NCBI RefSeq assembly: GCF_037975245.1 | Contig: NC_092565.1 | Coordinates: 22,585,499-22,649,498, forward strand | Reading direction: 5' to 3' | Origin: Apostichopus japonicus | Lineage: Eukaryota; Echinodermata; Holothuroidea; Aspidochirotida; Stichopodidae | Length of the DNA stretch: 64,000 bases | Shown here: positions 37,001 through 46,870 of the stretch, piece after piece | How the letters are laid out: every line of letters starts with the position of its first letter | Position numbering within the stretch: position 1 is the stretch's first letter | Program-made: the position numbers and the translations under genes | Notes under the pieces: generated by a model | Databases searched by the model: none | Told to the model about the DNA's origin: nothing | The model's input: the letters and a program-made list of their open reading frames with translations, nothing else

Positions 37001-38205
37001 CCAAAACTGGATCATGACTTACCTTAACAAGCTGACCTCAATTCTTCTGACATTTGTATAATGGGAATGCTCAAGATGGCAAAAGATTCTTCTTTCCAAA
37101 TGTTTCCATAAGGATCTAAGTCCGATCAAGTCATACATTTGAATATACTGTAATATTTGTTCCTTGATTTTGTCAGCCTGAGGAAAATGGAAATGAGAGT
37201 AAGTGTTTCGAAGAATAGTACAAGTCACAAACAACACTTCAAACAAGAGTCACAGTTGGATTACCAACATTCAATGACATGGCAGTTTGTCTTCATGTAT
37301 TGTACACGCTAATGTAATATTGCCATACAATTTCTGGCTTCTAAGAACACCTAAATGAGCTCTACGGGTGCCCAGTTCAGCTTGACACTTCCACTAATTA
37401 ATTATGAAATGGACACTTTGGAATTTTTTTCAGAAAACTGGGGGGATGTGGGGTCCCCCTGCTGTGGGGATGTGTACAAATGCACGTCCGTGCTACCGTA
37501 AAGACAAAGCATTGGTGGGCTTGGTTTGCAAAAGATGTAAATGACTACAGGTAAACATTTAAATGATGTCACAAATAGTAGAAGTTTAAAGTAATTATAA
37601 ATGATGTGGAGGTTAGTCTCCATTATTTGTCAGTTCTAATGTAAAAGAATCCATGAGATGTTTCCTGTTTCAGGTACCACCATGTAAATTACCCATCCAA
37701 CAGAAGAGTACCACATCATCTGGAGGTAAAGACACTCCATTCATCATCAGTGAAGAACAGGCATGGGCAACAAAGTTGTTTCCAAACCATTGAAAAAAAA
37801 GGAGAATTAAACCCCATTTCATAAACCAGAAATACCAAATCCATGAAAGACTTGGCTCAACAGCACTGCACAGCAGCAAACTTTGAAAAGACAAAGAGAA
37901 TCCGGTCCCTGGTAGGGTATGAAAGCAAAAACCTAATAAATGGTTGTTATGGTGGACCGTTCTAAACACTACAGCACACCATCATACAGTACAGTAACTA
38001 GTTTATCAGATAACATATCAGCTCATGACATAGTAGTTTAGGTCAGATAATGATTGTCCCTCAGAAAAATTTAATTACTTACCCTGAAAGATCTATCTTT
38101 GTCATTCTTGAGATCAGTTTCAAACGCTTTGAATGTGTTGGTCATTCCTCGAAACAGGAGATAGTCCTTGACCATTTCGTCCATCCTCTCCACGGACTCC
38201 ACCAT
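25038..38205 (-). CDS. WDR91: WDR91, complete 16-exon gene
   Basis: Exons from start to stop: 38083-38205, 37023-37177, 36667-36776, 35641-35757, 34705-34847, 34008-34111, 32813-33134, 31420-31651, 30343-30466, 29671-29767, 28715-28809, 27523-27658, 26779-26887, 26197-26309, 25607-25801, 25038-25193. All have GT-AG borders in consistent phase and total 2331 nt (776 residues; vertebrate WDR91 is about 750). The start [20 protein letters not shown] aligns with the vertebrate start. Residues 1-170 are the helical N-terminal region (YLERR-like LERRIF, AEWKEWF, FLSVIFQ). A coiled coil lies near 200-220, and a variable linker spans 250-435. The WD40 propeller (about 440-776) includes [42 protein letters not shown] and a final WSTSVN...[12 protein letters not shown]. 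In the family, WDR91 acts with WDR81 on endosomes as a Rab7 effector that restrains PI3-kinase. The 5' border of the fifth exon is the least certain. Confidence 0.95.
25194..25606 (-). other. WDR91 last intron
   Basis: Contains a low-complexity ACAGGACA-type run near 25258-25316; nothing else recognised. Confidence 0.6.
28048..28567. repeat. 44-bp minisatellite, 12 copies, in a WDR91 intron
   Basis: Twelve nearly identical units carry the core GCCAGATGCATTCTCACTAT followed by ACACACCGATGTCGAAAA, starting at 28050, 28094, 28138, 28182, 28226, 28271, 28315, 28359, 28403, 28447, 28491 and 28535. All are 44 bp apart except one of 45. Units differ mainly at one site: copies 1-3 and 10-11 end AAAAACTG, copies 4-9 end AAACCTG. 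The array lies 147 bp beyond the donor of exon 28715-28809. Three long overlapping frames on the + strand come from the repeat and are not genes. Confidence 0.97.
28810..29670 (-). other. WDR91 intron
   Basis: No element or RNA recognised; a G-rich run lies near 29477-29513. Confidence 0.5.
30467..31419 (-). other. WDR91 intron
   Basis: AT-rich intron with an imperfect AAAT run just upstream of exon 30343-30466. No gene or element recognised on either strand. Confidence 0.5.
32345..32752 (+). mobile_element. 3' end of a non-LTR retrotransposon (LINE) in a WDR91 intron
   Basis: On the + strand one frame reads the typical C-terminal end of a LINE reverse-transcriptase polyprotein: [20 protein letters not shown], then [11 protein letters not shown] and [10 protein letters not shown]. 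It ends in a stop and an untranslated tail finishing in short TCAAAA-type repeats (about 32727-32748). The 5' part is missing, as expected from incomplete reverse transcription. It lies antisense to WDR91. Confidence 0.75.
34112..34704 (-). other. WDR91 intron
   Basis: Holds two poly-C tracts (near 34305 and 34602) and no recognised feature. Confidence 0.5.
34848..35640 (-). other. WDR91 intron
   Basis: Contains a G-rich run at 35124-35156; no gene or mobile element recognised. Confidence 0.5.
37178..38082 (-). other. WDR91 first coding intron
   Basis: No recognisable exon, RNA gene or transposon end. Confidence 0.5.
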
Positions 38206-38436
38206 GGTTGGGACTTCCTGTTATCAGCTGACCTATAAATTCCACTTCACAAAATGACAAGAGAGGAATTTTTGTTGAATATGAAAGTGGAAAGTTGTCA
38301 AGTGGTGCAGCTAATCTGTCACTGATCACATGATATAACTCCTCTTTTTTTTTTGTATATATGGAGGAGGGTGGAATACAAATGATTGTTGAACTCTGTA
38401 GTCACATCTGTCTTCCAGTGATGGCTGTTCCATGAA

Positions 38437-38930
38437 GTGGACTCTGTACTAACTGTACTTCTAAGGCTTCCTGTCTATGAAAGAATAAAGTACAAACTGC
38501 TCACCCTCAATACAAAGCCATCCATGGTTTTGCCCCAAATTATATTTCCAATTTACTCACCTTACAAATTCCAACTCACTCACTCAGATCTAACAGTGCT
38601 ATTCTCCTGTAGCCACCAAAAATTAAAACCAAGAAGTACGGCGGTCGTTCCTTTCAATTTTCGGCCCTCAAACTCTGGAACAAACTACCCACCCACATTA
38701 GGAATGCCCCTACTATAGACAAATTTAAAGGCATCTTAAACACTCACTCATTCACAAGCTACCCTCTTTGGACCTTTTAATGTTTTTGATCCTTTCGTGT
38801 ATCTTGAAGTTTTTGTTCTAAAATGCTGTATTTTTTTACTCATTCTGCTTCTTGTGAAGCACATTCAGACCATTGTTATAATGCGCTTTATAAATTATTA
38901 TTACTTTATGATTATTATTACTCCACAGCT
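38437..38930 (+). mobile_element. L2-like LINE 3' fragment, frame-disrupted
   Basis: Conceptual translation gives the C-terminal signature of L2/CR1-type reverse transcriptases: RLPVYERIKYKLLTL, then in a second frame YKAIHGFAPNYI, SLRSNS, GGRSFQFSALKLWNKLP and FKGILKTHSF. At least one frameshift and one internal stop separate the pieces, so it is dead. The tail GCGCTTTATAAATTATTATT is typical of L2 ends. It sits about 230 bp upstream of the WDR91 start codon, on the opposite strand. Confidence 0.82.
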
Positions 38931-39070
38931 GTATAAGATACAGAAACAGGAGGGTTTATGCATTAGTACTACTTCTTTTACTTTGATACAGTAATAGAGT
39001 ATAAACCATCCACATACACAGTTACAGTTCTGCATATTTCCTTAGTAACAAAGCTTAAATTAAGGAGAGT

Positions 39071-39438
39071 TTAAAGGCTTTGAAGACTCGCCCCAAACCG
39101 CGTGCGGCCATCTGAAAAAGTTAACTTTCCGTTGCTTGCAAGTGACGTTTTGTTCGTGTCGCTACAAAATGCACAGTAATGAAACGTGATACCTTGTTAT
39201 CTTAGCTGGGCCTGAGATGTCCATCGCTGTATCGTTTGTTCACTGTGCTGTGGGTATGACCGCAGCTGTAGGCTATTTACTGACTGTACACTAGTGTCTA
39301 ATTACCGACGGTATCAAGCTGTGTGTGTATTTCTGGGATCGATGGTGGTGTCTAACACTTCTGTTACACCTCATTCGAAACTAGGTCAGATTACTGGCAT
39401 TAGACGTTTCTTTTTGTGCGAGTCTTCACACCCTTTAA
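39071..39438. mobile_element. TTAA-flanked MITE, copy B
   Basis: Same element as 18799-19165: it starts TTAAAGGCTTTGAAGACTCG, ends CGAGTCTTCACACCCTTTAA, is 368 bp long, and the interior is collinear with only scattered substitutions and small indels. TTAA is present at both edges. Confidence 0.82.
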
Positions 39439-40675
39439 TGTTGTGGTTTACTATGTTGGTTGACACATTTTTGAACACCAATCAAGGCTATGATAGCGGT
39501 TTGAAATACATAGAGTTCTACTGTAAATGCCATGTAGTGATCACTCAGTCAAAATGTCAGTGAATCTTTAAGAAATGGACATACCCTTGTAGCGAAAAAC
39601 AAATATACAGCTCAGTTAATTTACAGCAAGTTTTAAGTGGGTTAAAATTGCACCTGTACAGTAGCAGGTGGCTAACTGATGGTCCGACACCTAAACAAAT
39701 TTGCATGTTGTCAATGTCACTAATATAAGCCAAGGTAAAGTTAAGTTGTGATCAAAATGATGTGCTACACTTCAAATTCTTGGTCGTGGTCTTGGTGTGG
39801 TACTGCACAAATCGCCCCTGATGTGGCTGTTGACGTGCAGTCCTTCGCGTTTTGCTAATTCAACCTCTGACTCTGAGGATCCATACCGTGACAGCTCCCC
39901 CCCCCGCCAAACCACCACCCCCTAATAAATCAAATTTTTAGGCTACACAAAATGAGTCAACTTTGTAAGGCGTATGTGTCTTTTTGGATTCCAACTTCGC
40001 GAAGCATTCTATCTTAGGTTACATGTTGCATGAAACAATTTCTTCGCAGAACTGGTATGTACGTAAAATTTAAATTCAAAGAATGAGCTCTTTCTCTGTT
40101 TCTTTCCAAATCTGCTTAGTGGACTCATAAACCAACGAAGGACCAGGTGACTAATACTTGAGCAATACAACTTTTTAATATCGCAATAGTTAATACATAC
40201 CATATAACTTCGTTCTACCTTCCGACTTTAACTCAGGGTCTTGTTATGAACTTTGAGATTCCGACTAGGCGTATGACTTCGATTGCAAAATTGCTTGACT
40301 GCGTAGCCCAACTCAGTGTTATACAATACCTCACGGAAGAAACGAAAGTAGAGTAAGCCGCGCAGTGTAGGAAGTGGCAAGATATTCCATTGGTTTTCAA
40401 TGAGATACACATACGGAAAAAGACAGATGAAAAATTACACTGTTAATTGAGAATCAAATCTCAATGTCTTGTTTCAAGCCTTCGATGTAGTTTGAGCATA
40501 AACTATTTCTATATCAGATAAAAAAAAACTTACTCCAGGAGGTCGATCATAAAATGTGATTCTCTGGTGTTAACTGTTTGTAATAATAATTGTGTATTCC
40601 ATCATAGTGGATATAATCATTTGTAGCACATTTTGAGAAACAAAGACTTTGTTCAAAATTATATCATGATGATAT
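39439..40675. other. DNA upstream of WDR91 without recognised gene
   Basis: No recognisable coding exon. A short - strand frame at 40228-40410 (QWNILPLPTLRGLLYFRFFR in part) has no family I know. Confidence 0.4.
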
Positions 40676-42415
40676 CTCTTTGCCAGTGGCGTCGCCAAGG
40701 GGGACCAGCGGGGCACGTGCCCCCCTGGAAAACCCAGTGCCCCCCCCCCCGAGTGCCCCCATCTGAGATTTGGGTTGGTAAAAAAATATATATATGTTAT
40801 ATTCAACTCCCATCATCTGAGTTGGTTTTTCATAAGGACAAAAAAGCACAGTAATTCGTATTTTCTTCAAATGAGCTGCGAAAAAATGAAAAAGTTTATC
40901 CTTGAACGTCGGGTATCGAAGTCGTGACCTGCGCCATCACAACAGGTGTCGATATTTACATTGAATGTGTAAGTGCTCACGCCATACCAGCGGATATACA
41001 CGTCCGCGTCGCGAGCTACATGACTGTGAGAAGGGAGGGTACTGCAATATGTTGCCTTGGTCTGAGGTTGACAGGTTAGGAGCTGACGAAATGTGAGAAT
41101 GTGAGGGTCCGCAGGCACCATACTTGCCTATATTTGTGGACCCATATATTAACCCTGTTGTGTAGGGGGTGCAGAGGTCATTTGAGGTTAGATGCTTGTA
41201 GGAACAAATGGCGAATGTTCACACCTGCATACTGAGCCATACTCGATATGTGATCAAACTTTGGATTGCATGGTGAGATCCCTGATAGGAGCCAATAACG
41301 ATGCTGGAACCTGTTACATCTTAACAGATAATGGGCGGAAACGAGAAAGACAAGAAAGGAGTCGGGGGTCATGCACACATTAATTCAACAAATGTAGGTT
41401 CTATTGATATAGGGTTAGGCATAACATCGACAGCATGTGGTTCATATCCTCTGCAAAATTCTGCCCCTTGTTAAAATCATTACCTCAAAAATAGCAATTT
41501 CTGGAGATATCTTCAGATCGAATTTAGCATCAAATGTGGCAGCATTTTGCATCTAGCCCATCCTCCGTATGCGAAAATTTTCCAAAGGGGAGGGGGCAGT
41601 GGCGGCACGGGGGGGGGGCTTGGGGGCTCAGCCCCCAATGAAAAAGTTGAGGGGGCAAATGCATGGTAAGCCCCCCCCCCCCAATATTTACCAAGGCTCC
41701 GAAACGTGCATCTGCCCATTTTTCAATGCATACTTGTCGATCTGTCCGATGCACACGTAGTCTATATAGGTGTAATAATTTTAGTAAATGCTGGGGGACC
41801 CTCGGCCCGTCCCCTGGCTATAAACCACATTGTCACCCCAACCGCGTCTTCACGCCCCGTGAAAAGTGGAAGCAGTGAGTGTGAGTACCGGTAAGCGCAA
41901 CACAACTTCGTCTTAGGCCAATGGCTTGCTTCATTTCAGCCAGTTCTCCAACATCCCCTTACTACACTCAAAAACGTCTTTGCGAGTACACTACGAGTAA
42001 TAGCTAGCTACTCTCTTAAAACACCATCGAATATACAAATTACAATGTTTTTACAGACTTTTACGTGCAATCTGAGAAATTGCAGACTTGAGACCCATAT
42101 TTTAGGGCTAGGTATTCGCAGCATAAAACACTCGGGAAGTGCCGTTTCCGGCCATCTGGGCGTTTGAAAAACCCAAAAATTTCTTGTACGCTCCCCGCCA
42201 ACCGATGGTGGCGCTCCGCTTAGATAGTCTCTACACATTAGCCCCCCCCCCAATAATTTTCCCGTTCTGCCGCGCCTGGAGGGGGCACCCCTCCCCTTAG
42301 ACCCCTCCCCCAGGACGGCGATCCGTATCCACCTAAGTGCCCCCCCCCCATCAAATGCTGATGCCCCCCTGTGCCCCCCCAGACTGAAAAGTCTGGTGAC
42401 GCCACTGCTCTTTGC
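40676..42415. mobile_element. 1.7-kb hAT-type element with 8-bp target duplication
   Basis: The element proper is 40684-42407. It begins CAGTGGCGTCGCCAAGG and ends CTGGTGACGCCACTG, and is flanked by identical CTCTTTGC copies (40676-40683 and 42408-42415). Long C and G tracts lie just inside both ends. A second hAT-like start, CAGTGGCGGCACGG, occurs at about 41600, suggesting a nested or composite structure. No transposase frame was recognised. The block CCCCTTAGACCCCTCCCCC near 42293 is also found in the MITE at 58715. Confidence 0.9.
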
Positions 42416-43978
42416 CAGATACATTCTTAAGTTTTACCAGATTTATAAACTTGTAGGTCAACTATGCAAATTGCTATCAGGATGCAAATTCCCTATAAAG
42501 ACGTAGAAAATATCCATCAATATTCAGCCGCCGAAATTTCATCTGTTTAAAAGCACCGAGTTTTCTCATATAATGCACGGGAGACAATTATTCTTCGCAG
42601 GTGATTCATAAATATTCAAAAATCCCAACATATTCACGCCAGTTATGTTTTCTTGAAATTATAACTTAGCCTCATTCTAGGTTAGTCAAATTAATTTGTG
42701 ATATTTTCGAACAGAAATGACACAAAATACAGTAGGCCTACATGTAGATACGTAACATCCACAGAGGTCAATAGAAAACAGAAATACTGTTATCAAAGCT
42801 AGAGATCATATGAGACCAAAAAAAGCCTCAGAAATACACGAAAGACAAATACAAAATATAAGACAAGAAGAGAAACCCTGACAGACAAAATAACTAAAAT
42901 GAGAGGTAAAGTAAAGAAAGGAGTAGGTAGAGATGAGCGAAGAATCGGCATTATAGACTAAAATAGAGTTAGGTCAAGTTAAGTAGGCTGTGTACACCCT
43001 AATATAACGCTGATCCCATACAACCCGGGATGTTTTGCGTGGTTGAAGTAAAGCGCTTACTTGCAGTTTTAATAAATGTGTACTTGCGCCCTCTTATTGT
43101 AAACGCGTCTTATTTACTTCCCTCACACCGAAATGAAAATAATGAGAATAAAAAATAATAATAAAAAATCATCAGAACTGATTGCAACTTTTACTTCGTT
43201 AAGAAGTAAGGCAAAATGCATTGAAACTATGGAAAGTTACCTTTTAATTGGAAGTCATGGCAATAATTTTATTTGAGATAGGCTATCCATTGTTTTTTCG
43301 TTGTTATTGTGAAATTTCCTTAGATTACGGCAAGTTAGAACTATCTGCCTAATATCACGAAATATTAATTGATAATAGTAACTGCAAAATGACGTAAAAA
43401 AACCTATGTTCAAAGTTATCTTGATATATTCAGTTGTTTTAACAATGTCTGATTTACGACAATTTAAATTACCTCGCAAAGCGCCCGTCTGTGTGTGACG
43501 TCCTAAGATTCAAACCTTGTATTTGCAGTTTTCGACGTTAGCTTACAAAATATTTCAATCACGAAACATTGAAATGAAGACGGTTCTGAGCGGATTGGCT
43601 GAGTGCTGGCTCAGATATGGGCGTGATGGTTTCTTTCATAAATTAAGCAAGTCCTTTGTACATAGCCCCCCCCCCCACACCTCCTCCCCGTGTAACGATT
43701 AGCATATAACATATATAGTGTAGTAACATATATTCTTCTTCTTCTGGTTTTTTATTCTCTTTGATGAATGCTCAGATACATTTTCGTTTAAACTTGTGTC
43801 CTGGTTTTCGTATGTTCATCCATCTTCAAGGAGTTAGGAGAAGTTCATTGTAACCCTTTGAAGTACGCCACTGACCTTGGCAGATGGCTCCAGGTATAGT
43901 TTCTCTTTGAAGGGTTCAACCAAGTGGTTTGTACATGCAGTAAACCAAGTTGACAATTTATTCATATATTACACTCAC
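42416..43978. other. intergenic DNA
   Basis: No gene or element recognised. It contains a poly-C run near 43667 and simple AAT runs near 43140. Confidence 0.4.
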
Positions 43979-44003
43979 ATGTTCAAGAAAGAAAACTTCT
44001 TAC

Positions 44004-44136
44004 AATGCCAAGGAGTAACCTCGCTGGTGATGACAGAAAACAGGTCATCGACTGTTTGTTGTCCTCGTTCTAAACCATAAATCCCGTCTTCTTTCGGATA
44101 TGAAATATTAATCTGTTCCTTTGATCTGGAAGCCAT
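44004..44136 (-). other. candidate first coding exon of an unidentified gene
   Basis: A - strand frame starts ATG at 44136 (MASRSKEQINISYPKEDG), continues LERGQQTVDDLFSVITSEV, and meets a donor GTAAG after 44004; a stronger GTGAGT donor lies at 43977-43978. Amino-acid usage looks like protein rather than random AT-rich translation. I do not recognise the family and could not find the next exon, so this may be a neighbouring gene upstream of WDR91 or a false call. Confidence 0.3.
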
Positions 44137-45034
44137 GAACTTGAACTTAATTGTCTTCTACAGCTTAACGAACGAGTTATGCACGAGAAGTAAGTCGTAA
44201 ATGGAAAATAACCTAGCTCCAAAATGAAGTCATATAAAATACATTGATTAAAAATCTTTCTTCGTATGACATTTAATCCTGATCGTAAAATTAAAACGGC
44301 TTAAAACCGGGTTTAAGCACGATCTTGTTCATCCGGATAGGATCTTCCTTCGAGTGCAATTAATTCTCTCTATTCTTTTTTTCTGCTTATTTCTAAGCGG
44401 TGAAACTTTCATCTATTTTTCTGTTCCAATGATGGAAAGCAAATCACGGATTTATCGATATAAGAAATCATAGCTAATGGCCTAGATTAACTCGAGCAAA
44501 GGCAATCGAGTGCATTTGCTTTGATGAGAAACCAGACACCGCCATTTTTCTTTCACTGGTTGCCAGGTGATGACGTAAGACATATTAAACGTTGCTACTG
44601 CGTCCAGGAGAAGAGAGAACGACACACAAAGAGAAATAAAACGAGGAACGGGGAATATGAACAAATTCAGATGTCAATCGAAACTTTAAAACTTTCCAGA
44701 TTTGTTCTTAAAGGAACGAAAGCACATAAAATATTATTTCATATACGTTTATTGACAAAAGTATCATAGAGTACAACCTATTGAAATTTCTATTTTTGTG
44801 TAAATTCATCGTATTTATATTAAATTGGTATTTCGATATGTTCATATGATATATGTAAAATTCACATGATTGGCCGCTTTGGACAGTAGAAAAATCTGAA
44901 GTCTTGACGCTATTAATCGACGAAACTTGTTTATTTTTTATGTTACTGTGAAAGAGATCACAAGATTTATACCCTAAGGTCTTGATAATGAAATCTGCTG
45001 TAGTATCAAATAAACTAATAAGCTAGATCGACGG

Positions 45035-45301
45035 TTAAACGTCACCAAACTTCTCACTCGTGTGGTCAAGCTTTTCAATTTCAAATGATGCATGATCAAA
45101 AAGATTCCTCCAATCAGCGTGCATCAGTTGTAGAATTGGTTTAGATGAGCAGGTGGAAGAATATATAAGATATAAGAGAACATACACTAAACCACCGCTA
45201 TCATTATCATCATCTTTGATTGGTTTGGGAAATTGAACCAGATCCCTCTCTTTCACTAATTCAGACAATGACACATTATTTTTACTCTTTATTGTTGACA
45301 C
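45035..45301 (-). other. possible small coding exon, unidentified
   Basis: This is an 88-codon frame with an acidic patch (KPIKDDDNDSGG) after MSTIKSKNNVSLSELVKERD and a charged end (HASFEIEKLDHTSEKFGDV). It looks more protein-like than surrounding frames, but no family is recognised and no splice partner was identified. Confidence 0.2.
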
Positions 45302-45689
45302 TTCAACGTCATGTCAATTATCGCTAAATCGGTTAGGATATTTTTTTTTGACAAGATGCGGGAAAACTGGAAAATTAAAACTTGTAAAATATGACAATAT
45401 GTCAAGGGTTTTTCTGTCTATTCGAAATGAACCCTCTGTTCAGCTACTTAAAGCAAATATGCGATATTTGTATTGTAACACACGCAATCGACGAATTCTT
45501 CAGAAAAAAAGGGGGTGGGGAGGGGGAGACAAAGCTCTTGAATGAATAACATGTATATACCAAAGGGATAATTGCAGCAGATTTTGCGATTGGTTGCCAA
45601 GTTACCTAACCTGCTTTTACTGGTATAACACCGGGTAAGATTACAATTATCTAAATGACGACAACATCTTAGCTATAAATTATTTAATA

Positions 45690-45790
45690 ATAATAACAAC
45701 AACAATAATAATAATATAGGGATTTATAATGCGCACATATCCGCCCCTGTGGGGTGCTCAAGGGGCAAAATAGAGAAAACAAAAGGTAAG
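45690..45790 (-). repeat. possible L2-like LINE tail
   Basis: On the - strand, GTGCGCATTATAAATCCC is followed by TATTATTATTATTG repeats, resembling the 3' tail of L2-type LINEs such as the one ending near 38930. Very short remnant. Confidence 0.35.
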
Positions 45791-46309
45791 GTATAAAGGA
45801 AACAGAAAAAAATAAATTAATTCAAATCACTGAAAGCTTCAAGCATGAGATGAGTTTAAAGGAGTTCTTTGAAAGTCAAAATATATGTCCCATGTAAACT
45901 CTATGTATGCCAGTAATTATTGGTTCCGTTTGATTAGAAGGTAAAAACATTATTGTTAATTCCTTGCGAAAGAGAGAGAATAAAAAAACCCGTAATTTTG
46001 AAAAGTTATCGACGTTGTCTTAACTATAGCCTATTTGATATTGCATTATATGAAATAAAGATTGATTATTCAAGCCAATAGGAAAGTATTGTAACTCAAA
46101 AACATTACAAAGTGACTGTTTATGTGTTTTAGTAACCTGGAATGTTAATTAAACTTTATCTTATGGAGGGAAAGTTCTCAAGCATGTCTGCAATCAGATG
46201 ATGTTACTCCGTCGCAAGATGCTGGAAGGATAGAAGTGATTGTGTTTCCATCTTAAATCAAATGAACTTTATAATTTACATATAGTTAGTTTTAACTCTG
46301 CCTGTCACC

Positions 46310-46870
46310 TTCTCAATTCACGGTTGTCTAATTATAATGCAGTTTCGTACAATCGATCCGCTGATATATATATAAAAGGTAAAACCAGTGTAAAATAGGT
46401 GGAATTAGTATCATACCTTTGCGCCAGCTAATAATGCTCCTTACTATCTCCCGGATTATGTATGTAGGGGCGAGTCCTGGGAGGGGCCCTGTGGAGGGGG
46501 AACCGACACCTCTTCTGAAATGTTTTTCTTTTGTTATTTTCTTTAACCGTTAAATCAGCTGCACACTAAATTTACTCTCTTAATGTACTCAAGTCTAATT
46601 CAAATGCAGTTGTCGTACAATCGATTCAGTAATTTATAAATGATTGAGATCAATAATGGATCGATAATAGATGATATCAGTGATTGGTCATAGCTCCGCC
46701 TGTTGATAATACTCCTTAATTTCTCCCGTCTCATGTATGCAGGGGCGACCCAGGGAGGGGAGCCCATGGCACCTCTTCTGAAATGTTTGTTTTTATCCAT
46801 AAAATTGAACTGCACACATAATTTGCTCAGTAGCAAAGTTTCAATACGGTAGTTGTGCACGGTTTGACGT
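46310..46870. repeat. diverged tandem duplication of about 280 bp
   Basis: Two successive blocks share GCAGT..CGTACAATCGAT, a CTCCTTA..TCTCCCG segment, TGTATGNAGGGGCGA and CACCTCTTCTGAAATGTTT in the same order and spacing. The copies have drifted considerably. Confidence 0.65.

Noticed and set aside
42008-42424. 138-codon - strand frame
   Set aside because: Lies across the C-rich end of the hAT element and runs past its target duplication; composition is repeat-driven.
43877-44080. + strand frame MADGSRYS...
   Set aside because: Antisense to the more protein-like candidate exon at 44004-44136 and without recognised domain.
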